Below, in pieces: positions 42,866 through 52,794 of a stretch of 64,000 bases of DNA. A model generated the notes under the pieces. That model was not told the DNA's origin. It did no database searches and was given only the letters and a program-made list of their open reading frames with translations. How positions within the stretch are numbered: the stretch's first letter is position 1; every line of letters begins with the position of its first letter. The translations under genes were made by a program, and so were the position numbers. The stretch comes from an uncultured Clostridia bacterium (GTDB lineage: Bacteria; Bacillota; Clostridia; Lachnospirales; CAG-274): contig CALWSK010000002.1 of assembly GCA_944384195.1 (NCBI GenBank), forward strand, positions 248,001-312,000. Direction: 5' to 3'.

Positions 42866-45061
42866 ATGTCTATATTTTTTAATGAAGAAAAAAATATATT
42901 TACATTACAGACTAAAAATTCTACATATCAAATGAAAGTTGATGAGTTTGATTTTTTAATTCATTTATATTATGGAAACAAAATAGAACAAGGAAATATG
43001 GAATATTTAATTACTAAAACAGATATATCTTTTTCCGGAAATCCATTTGAAGCAAATGATAGAACATTTTCATTAGATGTTATACCACAAGAATATTCAA
43101 GTGTTGGTATAGGTGACTACAGAATTAGTAGTATGAACTTAATTGAAGAAAACGGTTGCAATGTATTTGAACCTAAATATATTGGTTATAAAATAAAAGA
43201 TGGTGTAAAAAAAATAGAAGGTATGCCTTATATTTATGATAATCAAGATAAGCCTAAAACATTAGAAATATACTTAAAAGACAAGATAACAAATATAGAG
43301 CTTGTTTTAAATTACACTATTTTTTATGATATGGATATTATCGCAAGATCTGTTACATTAAAAAATAACAGTAATAGTATAATAAAATTAAATAAAATTA
43401 TGTCTTCTTGTTTAGATTTTTATTATAAAGATTTAGAAATTATACATTTTTATGGAAGACACGCTATGGAAAGAATGACTGAAAGGAGAGGCTTACCTTA
43501 TGGTATAACATCTATTTGTAGTAAGAGAGGAACTTCTAGTCATCAACATAATCCATCTGTTATTTTATGTGAGAAAAATACAACTGAAGATTTTGGAAAT
43601 TGCTATGGAATGGCTTTAGTTTATAGCGGAAATTTTTTGATAGAAATAGAGAAAGATCAATTAGAACAAATAAGAGCAAATATAGGAATAAATCCAGAAA
43701 ATTTCAGTTACGAAGTAAAAAAAGGAGAAATTTTTGAAACACCTCAAGTATTAATAACATTTAGCAATGAAGGGTTATCAAAGTTATCACATAATTTTCA
43801 TAAAGCTATAAGAAATAATATTTGTAGAGGAAAATATAAATTACAAAGAAGACCTATCCTAATAAATAATTGGGAAGCTACTTATTTTGATTTTGATGAA
43901 GAAAAGATATTAAATATTGCAAAGCAAGCATCTGACTTAGGGATAGAAATGTTTGTTTTAGATGATGGTTGGTTTGGAAAAAGGGATGATGATAATTCTG
44001 GACTTGGTGATTGGTTTGTAAATAAAAATAAATTAAAAAATGGATTAGCTCATTTAGTTAAAAATATTAACAATATGGGAATGAAATTTGGTATATGGTT
44101 TGAACCAGAAATGATATCTGAAGATAGCGATTTATTTAGAAAAAATCCAGATTGGGTAGTAAAAGTTCCAAATAGAAATCCAAATAAATCAAGAAATCAA
44201 TTAGTACTTGATATGTCTAGAAAGGATGTTAGAGATTATTTATTTAGTTGTATATCTTCTATATTAGATAGTGCTAATATAGAGTATATAAAATGGGATA
44301 TGAATAGGAGTATTTGTGATGCATTTAGTAGTGTTCTTTCAAAAGATAAACAAGGAGAGTTTTATCACAGATATATTTTAGGACTTTATGAGCTTTTAGA
44401 AAAAATTGTAGTAAAATATCCAAATATTTTACTAGAAGGTTGTAGTGGTGGTGGAGGAAGATTTGATATAGGTATGTTATATTATTTTCCTCAAATATGG
44501 TGTAGCGATAATACAGATGCAATAGAAAGACTAGAAATTCAATATGGAACTTCATTTATATATCCGATATGTTCTGTTGGTTCTCATGTATCAGCTATAC
44601 CTAATCATCAAACAGGAAGAAAAACAAATATAGATACTAGAGCTATCGTAGCTATGTCTGGCAGTTTTGGATATGAAATGGATTTAGGTATAATAGAGAA
44701 AGAAGAAAAAATAAAAGTAAAACAACAAATTAAAGAGTATTTAAAATATCAGTCTATTATACATAATGGTTTATATTATCGTTTAAGTGAGCCTAATAGT
44801 AAAGATTGGTATACTGCTTGGCAATTTGTTTCAGAAGATTTAAAAGAAAGTCTTTTAAATATTGTTGTTACAAAGCTTGGTCCTAATAGATTAAACCTAA
44901 ATATAAAATTAAAGGGTCTTGACAAAAACAAAAAGTATAAAATACAAAATGATAAAAAAATATATACGGGTGATATGCTTATGAATGGAGGAATAGTTTT
45001 AAAAAATCCTTTTGGAGATTTTCCAGCATATCAATTATATATAAAAGAGATGGAGGGCTAA
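42866..45061 (+). CDS. alpha-galactosidase, glycoside hydrolase family 36
   Basis: 731 residues, no signal peptide, so it acts on imported sugar in the cytoplasm. An N-terminal beta-sandwich precedes a TIM barrel. LDDGWFGKRDDDNSGLGDW holds substrate-binding residues, the nucleophile aspartate is in YIKWDMNRS (about 475-483), and the acid/base aspartate is in WCSDNTDAIERL (about 540-550). It cleaves terminal alpha-1,6-galactose from raffinose or melibiose. The products are handled by the next four genes: sucrose by the phosphorylase, galactose by GalK, GalT and GalE. Length and motifs fit the RafA/AgaA group. Confidence 0.96.
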   Translation: MSIFFNEEKNIFTLQTKNSTYQMKVDEFDFLIHLYYGNKIEQGNMEYLITKTDISFSGNPFEANDRTFSLDVIPQEYSSVGIGDYRISSMNLIEENGCNVFEPKYIGYKIKDGVKKIEGMPYIYDNQDKPKTLEIYLKDKITNIELVLNYTIFYDMDIIARSVTLKNNSNSIIKLNKIMSSCLDFYYKDLEIIHFYGRHAMERMTERRGLPYGITSICSKRGTSSHQHNPSVILCEKNTTEDFGNCYGMALVYSGNFLIEIEKDQLEQIRANIGINPENFSYEVKKGEIFETPQVLITFSNEGLSKLSHNFHKAIRNNICRGKYKLQRRPILINNWEATYFDFDEEKILNIAKQASDLGIEMFVLDDGWFGKRDDDNSGLGDWFVNKNKLKNGLAHLVKNINNMGMKFGIWFEPEMISEDSDLFRKNPDWVVKVPNRNPNKSRNQLVLDMSRKDVRDYLFSCISSILDSANIEYIKWDMNRSICDAFSSVLSKDKQGEFYHRYILGLYELLEKIVVKYPNILLEGCSGGGGRFDIGMLYYFPQIWCSDNTDAIERLEIQYGTSFIYPICSVGSHVSAIPNHQTGRKTNIDTRAIVAMSGSFGYEMDLGIIEKEEKIKVKQQIKEYLKYQSIIHNGLYYRLSEPNSKDWYTAWQFVSEDLKESLLNIVVTKLGPNRLNLNIKLKGLDKNKKYKIQNDKKIYTGDMLMNGGIVLKNPFGDFPAYQLYIKEMEG

Positions 45062-45062
45062 A

Positions 45063-46514
45063 ATGAAATTAAAAAATAAAGCAATGCTTATAACTTATGC
45101 AGACAGTTTAGGAAAAAATTTAAAAGAATTAAAATATGTTTTAGATACATATTTTAAAGATGCTATAGATGGAGTTCATATTTTACCTTTTTTTCCATCT
45201 TCAGCAGATAGAGGGTTTGCACCTATGACTTATAGGGAAGTAGATAAAGCCTTTGGAAATTGGGAAGATATAAACGCTATAGCTAAAGATTATTATCTTA
45301 TGTATGATTATATGATAAATCATATATCAGCGAGTAGTGAATATTTTAAAGATTTTAAAGAAAATAAAGATAGCTCAGAATATAAAGATTTATTTATAAG
45401 ATATAACAAGTTTTGGGACAATGAAGAAGAGCAAAAAAGCGATTTAGACAAAGTTTATAAAAGAAAACCTAGAGATCCATTTATTGAAGTTGAGTTTAAA
45501 GATGGTTCAAAAGAAAAGCTTTGGTGTACTTTTGATGAAGAACAAGTAGATTTAAATATAAAAAGTGATACAACGAAAAAATTTACAAAAGAAAATTTAA
45601 CATTTTTAGCTAATAATGGAGCTAGTATAATTAGATTAGATGCTTTTGCCTATGCTACTAAAAAGAAAGGTACTAACTGTTTCTTTATAGAACCAGACGT
45701 TTATGAAATATTAGATGAGTGTAAAGAAATATTAGAAAAAAATAATGTTGAGATATTGCCGGAAATACATGAACATTACACAATACAATTAAAACTTTCA
45801 GAAAAAGGATATTGGGTATATGACTTTGTACTTCCTATGTTACTTTTATATACTTTATATTCTGGTAAAAATGAACGCCTTATACATTGGCTTAAAATAT
45901 GTCCAAGAAAACAGTTTACTACTTTAGACACTCACGATGGTATTGGCGTTGTAGATGTTAAAGATATTTTAACAGATGAAGAAATAGAATTTACAAAAGA
46001 ATATCTATTTGATAATGGAGCTAATATTAAGAGAATATATAATACTATGACCTACAATAATTTAGATATTTATCAAATAAATTGTACTTACTATTCGGCA
46101 CTAGGTAATAACGATAAATCTTATTTATTATCAAGAGTTATACAGATTTTTACTCCGGGAATACCACAAATATATTATGTTGGGCTTTTAGCTGGAAAAA
46201 ATGATATTGAGCTATTAGAAGAAACTAAAGTTGGTAGAAATATAAACAGACATTACTATACTTTAGATGAAATAGAAAAAGAAAATGAAAGAGAAGTTGT
46301 TAAACAACTTTTAAATTTATTAAAATTTAGAAATTCTTATGATGCATTTAATGGAGATATATTTATAAATGAAAATGTAGAGAGCAATATTATTGATATC
46401 AAATGGGAAAAAGATGATTGTTTTGCAAATTTAAAGGCTAATTTAGAAACTTATGATTTTTCTATATACTACTATGATTTAGAAGATAAAAAAGTTAAAG
46501 GATTAAGTTTATAA
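45063..46514 (+). CDS. gtfA: sucrose phosphorylase (GH13 subfamily 18)
   Basis: 483 residues. It splits sucrose with phosphate into alpha-glucose-1-phosphate and fructose, saving an ATP. The opening LITYADSLGKNLKEL and HILPFFPSSADRGFAP are family signatures. The GH13 catalytic residues are the Asp nucleophile in IIRLDAFAYATKK, the Glu acid/base in ILPEIHEHY and the third Asp in LDTHDGIGVVD. It begins one base after the alpha-galactosidase stop, so translation is coupled. Glucose-1-phosphate can feed GalT/GalE chemistry or glycolysis via phosphoglucomutase. Sucrose-6-phosphate phosphorylases are close relatives, but a transporter that does not phosphorylate its sugar favours free sucrose. Confidence 0.94.
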   Translation: MKLKNKAMLITYADSLGKNLKELKYVLDTYFKDAIDGVHILPFFPSSADRGFAPMTYREVDKAFGNWEDINAIAKDYYLMYDYMINHISASSEYFKDFKENKDSSEYKDLFIRYNKFWDNEEEQKSDLDKVYKRKPRDPFIEVEFKDGSKEKLWCTFDEEQVDLNIKSDTTKKFTKENLTFLANNGASIIRLDAFAYATKKKGTNCFFIEPDVYEILDECKEILEKNNVEILPEIHEHYTIQLKLSEKGYWVYDFVLPMLLLYTLYSGKNERLIHWLKICPRKQFTTLDTHDGIGVVDVKDILTDEEIEFTKEYLFDNGANIKRIYNTMTYNNLDIYQINCTYYSALGNNDKSYLLSRVIQIFTPGIPQIYYVGLLAGKNDIELLEETKVGRNINRHYYTLDEIEKENEREVVKQLLNLLKFRNSYDAFNGDIFINENVESNIIDIKWEKDDCFANLKANLETYDFSIYYYDLEDKKVKGLSL

Positions 46515-46554
46515 TTTAAATAATATATAATAAGTCTATAGGAGGAGGGATAAT

Positions 46555-47721
46555 ATGGTAGAAAGTCTTATAAACAAGTTTAAAAAACTTTTTGGTGATG
46601 AAGGAGAAATATTAAAGTTTTTTGCTCCAGGTAGAATTAATCTTATAGGAGAACATATAGACTATAATGGAGGGTTTGTTTTTCCTTGTGCATTAACAAT
46701 AGGAACTTATGGAATTGTTAGAAAACGTAAAGATAAAAAAATAAGATGTTATTCTTTAAATTTTCCGGATAAAGGAATAATAGAGGCAGATATAATAGAT
46801 TTAAAATATAAAGAAGAACATAATTGGGTGAATTATGTAAAAGCAGTTATTTGGGCATTTAATGAAAAAGGATATAAAATAGAATATGGATTTGATTTTG
46901 TTTGTTTTGGAACAATTCCTAATGGTTCTGGACTTTCTTCTTCAGCTTCTCTAGAGGTTTTGATAAGCAAAATATTGATGGATTTAAATGATATTAATAT
47001 AGATATGATAGAAGTGGCATTAATAAGTCAGTTTGCAGAAAATAAATTTATTGGAGTAAATTGTGGGATAATGGATCAATTTGCTATAGCTATGGCTAAG
47101 AAAGATAATGCTATATTTTTAAATACTAATAGTTTAGAATATAGATATGCTCCTATCAATTTAAAAGATATGAAGATAGTTATATCAAATACAAATAAAA
47201 AGAGAGAATTATCAGATTCTAAATATAATGAAAGAAGAAAAGAATGTGAAAATAGTCTGATAGAACTTAAGAAAATAAATAAGAATATAGAAACACTAGC
47301 AGATTTAACACCAAAAGAATTTGAAGAAATTAAATATACTATAAAAAACGAAACTTGGCAAAAAAGAGTTAAACATGTTGTGTATGAAAATGATAGAACC
47401 AAAAAAGCTTATAAATATTTGCAAGAGAACAATATTGAAAAGTTTGGAGAGCTTTTAAACTTATCTCATAAATCATTAAAAGAAGATTATGAAGTAACTG
47501 GGATAGAATTAGATACACTTGTTGAAATAAGTTGTAATCAAGAAGGAGTCTTAGGCTCTAGAATGACAGGAGCAGGATTTGGAGGATGTACTTTAAGTAT
47601 TGTTAAAGAAGAATATGTAGAAAAATTCATAGAGAATGTAGGAAAAGCTTATAGAGAAAAAATAGGGTATGATGCTGATTTTTATGTTGCTGAAATAGGA
47701 GATGCTCCAAAACAAATATAA
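46555..47721 (+). CDS. galK: galactokinase
   Basis: 388 residues, GHMP kinase family. It phosphorylates galactose at C1, the first Leloir step, in the cytoplasm. The galactokinase signature PGRINLIGEHIDYNGG lies at about 26-41, the ATP loop PNGSGLSSSASLE at about 122-134, and the third motif GSRMTGAGFGGCTL near 340. The start ATG follows TAGGAGGAGGGATAAT. The 40-base gap to the sucrose phosphorylase gene shows no terminator. Confidence 0.97.
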   Translation: MVESLINKFKKLFGDEGEILKFFAPGRINLIGEHIDYNGGFVFPCALTIGTYGIVRKRKDKKIRCYSLNFPDKGIIEADIIDLKYKEEHNWVNYVKAVIWAFNEKGYKIEYGFDFVCFGTIPNGSGLSSSASLEVLISKILMDLNDINIDMIEVALISQFAENKFIGVNCGIMDQFAIAMAKKDNAIFLNTNSLEYRYAPINLKDMKIVISNTNKKRELSDSKYNERRKECENSLIELKKINKNIETLADLTPKEFEEIKYTIKNETWQKRVKHVVYENDRTKKAYKYLQENNIEKFGELLNLSHKSLKEDYEVTGIELDTLVEISCNQEGVLGSRMTGAGFGGCTLSIVKEEYVEKFIENVGKAYREKIGYDADFYVAEIGDAPKQI

Positions 47722-47736
47722 TTGTGAGGTGTTGCT

Positions 47737-49239
47737 ATGAAAATTTTTGATGCTATTGAAAGTTTAATTATATACGCAATAAATAGGCAACTAATTGATA
47801 AAAAAGATTCTATTTTTATAAAAAATAAAATAATGGAAATATTATTAATAAAAGAAATAGAAGAAGCAAATGGTATTATAGAAAATGATCTGGAAAATAT
47901 TTTAAAAGTTATTTTAGATTATGCTTGTGAAAAAGAAATAATAAATAATACAATAACAGAAAGAGATTTATTTGATACAAAAATAATGGGTGTTTTAGTA
48001 GACAGACCAAGTAATATTATAAAAACATTTTTAGAAAAATATAAACAATCACCAAAAGATGCAACAGATTATTACTATAAATTAAGTCAAGATTCTGATT
48101 ACATAAGAACATATAGAATAAAAAAGGATATTAAATGGACTGTTGATACGGAATATGGCGTACTAAATATTAGTATAAACTTATCTAAACCAGAAAAAGA
48201 TCCCAAAGAAATAGCTCTTTTAAAAACTTTAAAAGCAAGTAATTATCCAAAATGTTTATTGTGTAAAGAAAATGAAGGCTATATGGGAAGAATAAATCAT
48301 CCAGCAAGACAAAATCATAGAATTATACCTATAACCATAAATAATTCACAATGGTTTTTACAATATTCACCATATGTTTATTATAACGAGCATTGTATAG
48401 TTTTTAGTGGTGAACATATTCCTATGAAAATAGAAAAAAACACTTTTGAGAAATTAATAGATTTTTTAAAGTTATTTCCACATTATTTTGTAGGTTCGAA
48501 TGCGGATTTACCAATAACTGGAGGTTCTATATTATCGCATGACCATTTTCAAGGAGGAAATTTTAAATTTCCTATGGAAAAAGCTCCTATAGAAAGAGAA
48601 TTTATTATAGATGGATTTGAAGATATAAAGGTGGGTATTCTTAAATGGCCTATGTCTGTAATAAGACTAAGAACTAATGATAGTAAAAAACTGGTAGAGC
48701 TTGCAGATAAAATATTAAATAGTTGGAAAGAATATACAGATGAAGAAAATTTTATATTTGCCTATACAGATAATGAACCGCATAATACTATAACACCAAT
48801 TGCAAGAATGAAAGAAAATTTATTTGAATTAGATTTAGTATTAAGAAATAATATAACAACAAAGGAGCATCCTTTTGGGGTATATCATCCTCATGAAGAG
48901 CTTCATAATATAAAAAAGGAAAATATAGGACTTATAGAAGTTATGGGACTTGCTATATTACCAGCTAGATTAGAAACAGAAATGAGAATTTTAAAACAAT
49001 ATATTTTAGAAAATAGAAATATTAATGACAACCAGTATATTAAAAAGCATAGCGAATGGGCAAGAAAGTTTATTAATAATTATGAACAAATAACAGAACA
49101 AAATATTGATGAAATAATAGAAATAGAAATAGGAAAAACTTTTTTAACTGTTTTGGAGCAAGCGGGAGTATTTAAAAGAGATGAAAAAGGTAAAAAAGGC
49201 TTTGATAAATTTATAAATAGTTTAAATAGGAGGGATTAA
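47737..49239 (+). CDS. galT: UDP-glucose-hexose-1-phosphate uridylyltransferase, type 2
   Basis: 500 residues, the Firmicutes-type GalT that differs from the E. coli enzyme in length and in lacking its HPH motif. It exchanges galactose-1-phosphate with UDP-glucose. Family marks seen are [24 protein letters not shown] in two parts, [16 protein letters not shown], and the active-site region [13 protein letters not shown]. It lies 15 bases after galK and one base before galE. Confidence 0.96.
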   Translation: MKIFDAIESLIIYAINRQLIDKKDSIFIKNKIMEILLIKEIEEANGIIENDLENILKVILDYACEKEIINNTITERDLFDTKIMGVLVDRPSNIIKTFLEKYKQSPKDATDYYYKLSQDSDYIRTYRIKKDIKWTVDTEYGVLNISINLSKPEKDPKEIALLKTLKASNYPKCLLCKENEGYMGRINHPARQNHRIIPITINNSQWFLQYSPYVYYNEHCIVFSGEHIPMKIEKNTFEKLIDFLKLFPHYFVGSNADLPITGGSILSHDHFQGGNFKFPMEKAPIEREFIIDGFEDIKVGILKWPMSVIRLRTNDSKKLVELADKILNSWKEYTDEENFIFAYTDNEPHNTITPIARMKENLFELDLVLRNNITTKEHPFGVYHPHEELHNIKKENIGLIEVMGLAILPARLETEMRILKQYILENRNINDNQYIKKHSEWARKFINNYEQITEQNIDEIIEIEIGKTFLTVLEQAGVFKRDEKGKKGFDKFINSLNRRD

Positions 49240-49240
49240 T

Positions 49241-50257
49241 ATGAGAATTTTAGTTACTGGTGGTGCTGGATATATAGGAAGTCATACTTGTGTTGAACTT
49301 TTAAATAAAGGATATGATGTAGTTGTAGTTGATAATTTATGTAATTCTAGTAAAAAGTCTTTAGATAGAGTTGAAAAAATAACAAATAAAAAACTTAAGT
49401 TTTATGAAGAAGATTTGTTAAATAAAGAAGGGCTTATAGAAATATTTAAAAGAGAAAAAATAGATGCAGTTATACATTTTGCAGGTTTAAAAGCTGTTGG
49501 AGAATCTGTAAAAGAACCTTTAAAATATTATTATAACAATATAACAGGAACTTTAATATTATGTGAAGTTATGAAGCAATTTAATGTAAAAAATATAGTG
49601 TTTAGTTCATCAGCTACTGTTTATGGAGAGCCAGAATTTATACCTATTACAGAAGAATGTAAAAAAGGAAGAATAACAAACCCTTATGGACAAACAAAAG
49701 CTATGATAGAGCAAATTCTAATAGATATAAATATATCAGATCCTAATTTTAATGTGGTTTTACTTAGATATTTTAATCCAGTAGGAGCACATGAGAGCGG
49801 ACTTATAGGAGAAGATCCTAAGGGTATTCCTAATAATCTTATGCCTTATATATCACAAGTGGCAATTGGTAAGCTAAAATGTTTAGGAATTTTTGGAAAT
49901 GATTATGATACAAAAGATGGAACAGGAGTTAGAGATTATATACATGTTGTAGATTTAGCAGTTGGACATATTAAAGCATTAGAAAAATTGAAAACAGATA
50001 AAGGAGTTTTAATATATAATTTAGGAACTGGAGTAGGATATAGTGTTTTAGATATAGTTAAAGCTTTTGAAAAATCTTGTAATGTAAAAATAAATTATGA
50101 GTTTAAACCTCGTAGAGAAGGAGATATTGCTAAATATTATGCAAATCCTCAAAAAGCAGAAAAAGAAATGGGTTGGAAAGCTGAAAGAAATCTTGAAAAA
50201 ATGTGTGAAGATACTTGGAGATGGCAAATTAATAATCCAAACGGTTATGAAGAATAA
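49241..50257 (+). CDS. galE: UDP-glucose 4-epimerase
   Basis: 338 residues, short-chain dehydrogenase fold. NAD motif GGAGYIGSH (7-15), catalytic [10 protein letters not shown] and the Tyr-x3-Lys pair in NPYGQTKAM, then the [10 protein letters not shown] signature. It interconverts UDP-galactose and UDP-glucose, closing the Leloir cycle. Last gene of the alpha-galactoside operon; no clear T-run terminator follows, so some read-through toward the pyrimidine promoter is possible. Confidence 0.97.
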   Translation: MRILVTGGAGYIGSHTCVELLNKGYDVVVVDNLCNSSKKSLDRVEKITNKKLKFYEEDLLNKEGLIEIFKREKIDAVIHFAGLKAVGESVKEPLKYYYNNITGTLILCEVMKQFNVKNIVFSSSATVYGEPEFIPITEECKKGRITNPYGQTKAMIEQILIDINISDPNFNVVLLRYFNPVGAHESGLIGEDPKGIPNNLMPYISQVAIGKLKCLGIFGNDYDTKDGTGVRDYIHVVDLAVGHIKALEKLKTDKGVLIYNLGTGVGYSVLDIVKAFEKSCNVKINYEFKPRREGDIAKYYANPQKAEKEMGWKAERNLEKMCEDTWRWQINNPNGYEE

Positions 50258-50338
50258 AACATTTATGTATAGATATAATTTTATTATAAATATATGATAA
50301 AAAATTTTGTCTAATATAGTAAAATTTTAAAAAACTTA

Positions 50339-50367
50339 TTGACAAAATAAGCTTATAATGATAAAAT
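50339..50367 (+). promoter_or_regulatory. sigma-A promoter of the pyrimidine operon
   Basis: TTGACA (50339-50344), 17 bases, TAAAAT (50362-50367). Predicted transcription start near 50374, giving a leader of about 190 bases before pyrB. The 303-base gap between galE and pyrB holds this promoter, a leader peptide and an attenuator. Confidence 0.8.
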
Positions 50368-50415
50368 TTTAAAAACATAAATGAAATGAAAAAATTAATT
50401 GAGGAGGATTTTTAT

Positions 50416-50487
50416 ATGTCAAATACTTTTAACAAACGTAGGGCTTATAATTTTAATTCCTTGATTAATATTTATTATAATTTTTAG
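50416..50487 (+). CDS. pyrimidine operon leader peptide (23 codons)
   Basis: A short frame with the best possible ribosome binding site (GAGGAGG, ten bases before ATG). It begins MSNTFNKRRAY and ends with Asn, Phe, Ile, Leu and Tyr codons to INIYYNF. The second half of its mRNA is extremely U-rich (codons such as UAU, UUU, AUU, AAU). The stop codon TAG (50485-50487) overlaps the first bases of the terminator stem. This is the geometry of UTP-sensing attenuation in E. coli pyrBI: when UTP is scarce, RNA polymerase stalls in the U-rich stretch, the ribosome catches up and covers the stem, and transcription goes on into pyrB. The peptide itself is unrelated to PyrL in sequence. Confidence 0.72.
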   Translation: MSNTFNKRRAYNFNSLINIYYNF

Positions 50488-50532
50488 ACAATAGTTAAGA
50501 TTTTATTTTTCTTAATGTATTGTCTTTTTTTT
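50486..50532 (+). terminator. intrinsic attenuator upstream of pyrB
   Basis: Outer stem AGACAATA / TATTGTCT (50486-50493 and 50518-50525) and inner stem TTAAG / CTTAA (50495-50499 and 50511-50515), followed by eight T residues (50525-50532). It ends 29 bases before the pyrB ATG. No PyrR-binding loop or competing antiterminator is visible in the leader. Confidence 0.88.
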
Positions 50533-50560
50533 AGCCATTAATAGTAAGGAGAGGAAATTA

Positions 50561-51484
50561 ATGTTAAAATCAAAAGATTTGCTTGGTATAAAATTTTTAT
50601 CTGAAGATGAGATCTTGACTATCTTAGATTTAGCTAAAAATATGAAAGAAAAAATAAATAATCCAAGTTTAAGAACTGATGAGCTAAAAAATAAATCAGT
50701 TGTTACTCTTTTTTATGAAAACAGCACTAGGACTAAAATGTCTTTTATGTTAGCTTGTGATTATCTGGGAGCAACGCCAGAAGATTTAGGAATAGCTACT
50801 AGCAGTGTAAATAAGGGAGAAAGTCTTATAGATACTGGAGTTACTCTTGATAATATGGGGATAGATGCTATGGTTATAAGACATTCTTTAACAGGAGCTA
50901 GTCATCTTTTAGCTAAAAATGTATCTGCTAGCGTTATAAACGCCGGAGATGGAAGCAACGAACATCCAACACAAGCTCTATTAGATATGTTTAGCATAAT
51001 GGAAGCTAAAGGTAAGATAGAAGGGCTAAATATCAGCATAGTAGGAGATATAGCAAATAGTAGAGTAGCAAGAAGTAATGCTATAGGTCTTAGTAAACTT
51101 GGAGCTAATGTAACTTTAGCCGGACCATCTACTTTACTACCTAAAAATATGAATGTGTTAGGAAGAAATGTTAAAGTTGTTCATAATGTAGAAGAGGGAA
51201 TAAAAGATGCAGATGTAGTAATGGGACTTAGAGTTCAGTTTGAAAGACAAAAACAAGTACCATTTCCTAATAATAGAGAATATCATTATTTCTTTGGAGT
51301 TAAAGAGGATATGCTAAGCCTTGCTAAAGATGATGTAATTATTATGCATCCAGGACCAGTAAATCGTGGAGTGGAGCTTAGCTCTAGCGTTATAGATGCT
51401 AAAAATTCTATAATAAATGAACAAGTTAAAAATGGTGTAGCAGTTAGAATGGCTATTTTAGATTTATTACTTAAAAATAGATAG
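50561..51484 (+). CDS. pyrB: aspartate carbamoyltransferase, catalytic chain
   Basis: 307 residues. It condenses carbamoyl phosphate with aspartate, the first committed pyrimidine step. The carbamoyl-phosphate motif ENSTRTKMSF (53-62) and HPTQALLD (about 132-139) are intact, and the aspartate-side loop HPGPVNRG lies near 265. No regulatory chain gene pyrI follows, unlike the E. coli pyrBI operon whose attenuation style the leader shares. The ATG follows AAGGAGAGGAAATTA. Confidence 0.97.
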   Translation: MLKSKDLLGIKFLSEDEILTILDLAKNMKEKINNPSLRTDELKNKSVVTLFYENSTRTKMSFMLACDYLGATPEDLGIATSSVNKGESLIDTGVTLDNMGIDAMVIRHSLTGASHLLAKNVSASVINAGDGSNEHPTQALLDMFSIMEAKGKIEGLNISIVGDIANSRVARSNAIGLSKLGANVTLAGPSTLLPKNMNVLGRNVKVVHNVEEGIKDADVVMGLRVQFERQKQVPFPNNREYHYFFGVKEDMLSLAKDDVIIMHPGPVNRGVELSSSVIDAKNSIINEQVKNGVAVRMAILDLLLKNR

Positions 51485-51495
51485 GAGGTTTTTAT

Positions 51496-52794
51496 ATGAA
51501 TATTCTTATAAAAAATGGTAGAGTTTTAGATCCATATAATAATATAGATGAAGAAATGGACATTTTAATAGAGGATGGAAAAATAGCTAAAGTAGAAAAA
51601 GATATACATACTAGCGCAGATAAGACTATATATGCAAAAGATATGTGGGTTACTCCAGGACTTATAGATCTACATGTGCATCTTAGAGAACCAGGATTTG
51701 AACATAAAGAAACTATAGTAACTGGTACAAGAAGCGCAGTTATGGGAGGATTTACTAGTATATGTGCTATGCCAAATACAAGACCAGTTACTGATAATGA
51801 AATAATAGTAGAATATATAAAAATGAAAGCGGAAAAAGAGGGCGTTTGTAATGTATTGCCAGTTGGAGCTATAACAGTAGGACAAAAGGGAGAAAGTCTT
51901 GCCGATATAGGAAAAATGGCTAAAGCAGGAGCTTGTGCTATATCAGAAGATGGATACACTGTAGAAAATGCTTCTCTTATGAAAAATGCTATAAAATATG
52001 CGTCTATGTTTAATATCCCAGTTTTTTCTCATTGTGAAGAAATAAGCTTAGCTAGAGGAAGTATGAACGCAGGAGATACTGCTACTAAACTTGGACTTAA
52101 AGGTATATCAAATGATAGCGAAGATATAATAGTAGCTCGAGATATAATTCTTGCAGATAGCCTAAAAGCACCTATTCATCTTTGCCATATAAGCACAAAA
52201 GGATCAGTAGATTTAATAAAAGAAGCTAAAGCTAGAGGTTCTAAAGTTACGGCAGAGGCTACTCCTCATCATTTCACTTTAGTGGACGAGGATATAACAG
52301 ATTATGATGCAAATTATAAAATGAACCCACCTTTAAGAAGTACTCAAGATAGAGCAGCAATAATAGCAGGACTTAAAGATGATACTATAGAGGTTATAGC
52401 TACTGACCACGCACCACATCATATAGATGAGAAAAACTGTGAATTTGAAAGAGCTTTAAATGGTATAGTAGGACTTGAAACTGCTCTTAGTCTTTCTATA
52501 ACAGAGCTTGTAGAAAAAGGAGTATTAACTCCATATAAACTTATAGAAAAATTTACTAAAAATCCAGCTAAGATTTTAAATAATAATTCTATAGGAAATT
52601 TATCTGTTGGTAATGTTGCAGATGTTGTTATTATAGACCCAAATTTTGAGTATAAAATAGATGTAGAAAAATTTGAATCTAAGGCAAAAAATAGTCCTTT
52701 TAATGACAGAAAAGTTAGAGGAAAAGCTATATATACTATAGTTTCTGGAAATATTATAGTAGAAGATGGAAAGTTGAGAGAGGAATATAAATAA
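51496..52794 (+). CDS. pyrC: dihydroorotase
   Basis: 432 residues, type I dihydroorotase of the amidohydrolase superfamily. It cyclises carbamoyl aspartate. Zinc-binding His pair in DLHVHLREPGFEHKE (about 56-70), further metal ligands in FSHCEE and HLCHIS, and the catalytic aspartate in ATDHAPHH (about 302-309). It lies 11 bases after pyrB with TAGGAGG as binding site; its stop overlaps the pyrF start by one base. Confidence 0.96.
   Translation: MNILIKNGRVLDPYNNIDEEMDILIEDGKIAKVEKDIHTSADKTIYAKDMWVTPGLIDLHVHLREPGFEHKETIVTGTRSAVMGGFTSICAMPNTRPVTDNEIIVEYIKMKAEKEGVCNVLPVGAITVGQKGESLADIGKMAKAGACAISEDGYTVENASLMKNAIKYASMFNIPVFSHCEEISLARGSMNAGDTATKLGLKGISNDSEDIIVARDIILADSLKAPIHLCHISTKGSVDLIKEAKARGSKVTAEATPHHFTLVDEDITDYDANYKMNPPLRSTQDRAAIIAGLKDDTIEVIATDHAPHHIDEKNCEFERALNGIVGLETALSLSITELVEKGVLTPYKLIEKFTKNPAKILNNNSIGNLSVGNVADVVIIDPNFEYKIDVEKFESKAKNSPFNDRKVRGKAIYTIVSGNIIVEDGKLREEYK

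Noticed and set aside
50368..50560. PyrR-dependent antiterminator in the pyr leader
   Set aside because: I looked for a PyrR-binding stem-loop and a structure competing with the terminator; only the terminator and the leader peptide are visible.
51492..51959. 155-codon open frame antisense to pyrC
   Set aside because: Shadow of a conserved enzyme gene; no binding site or recognisable domain.
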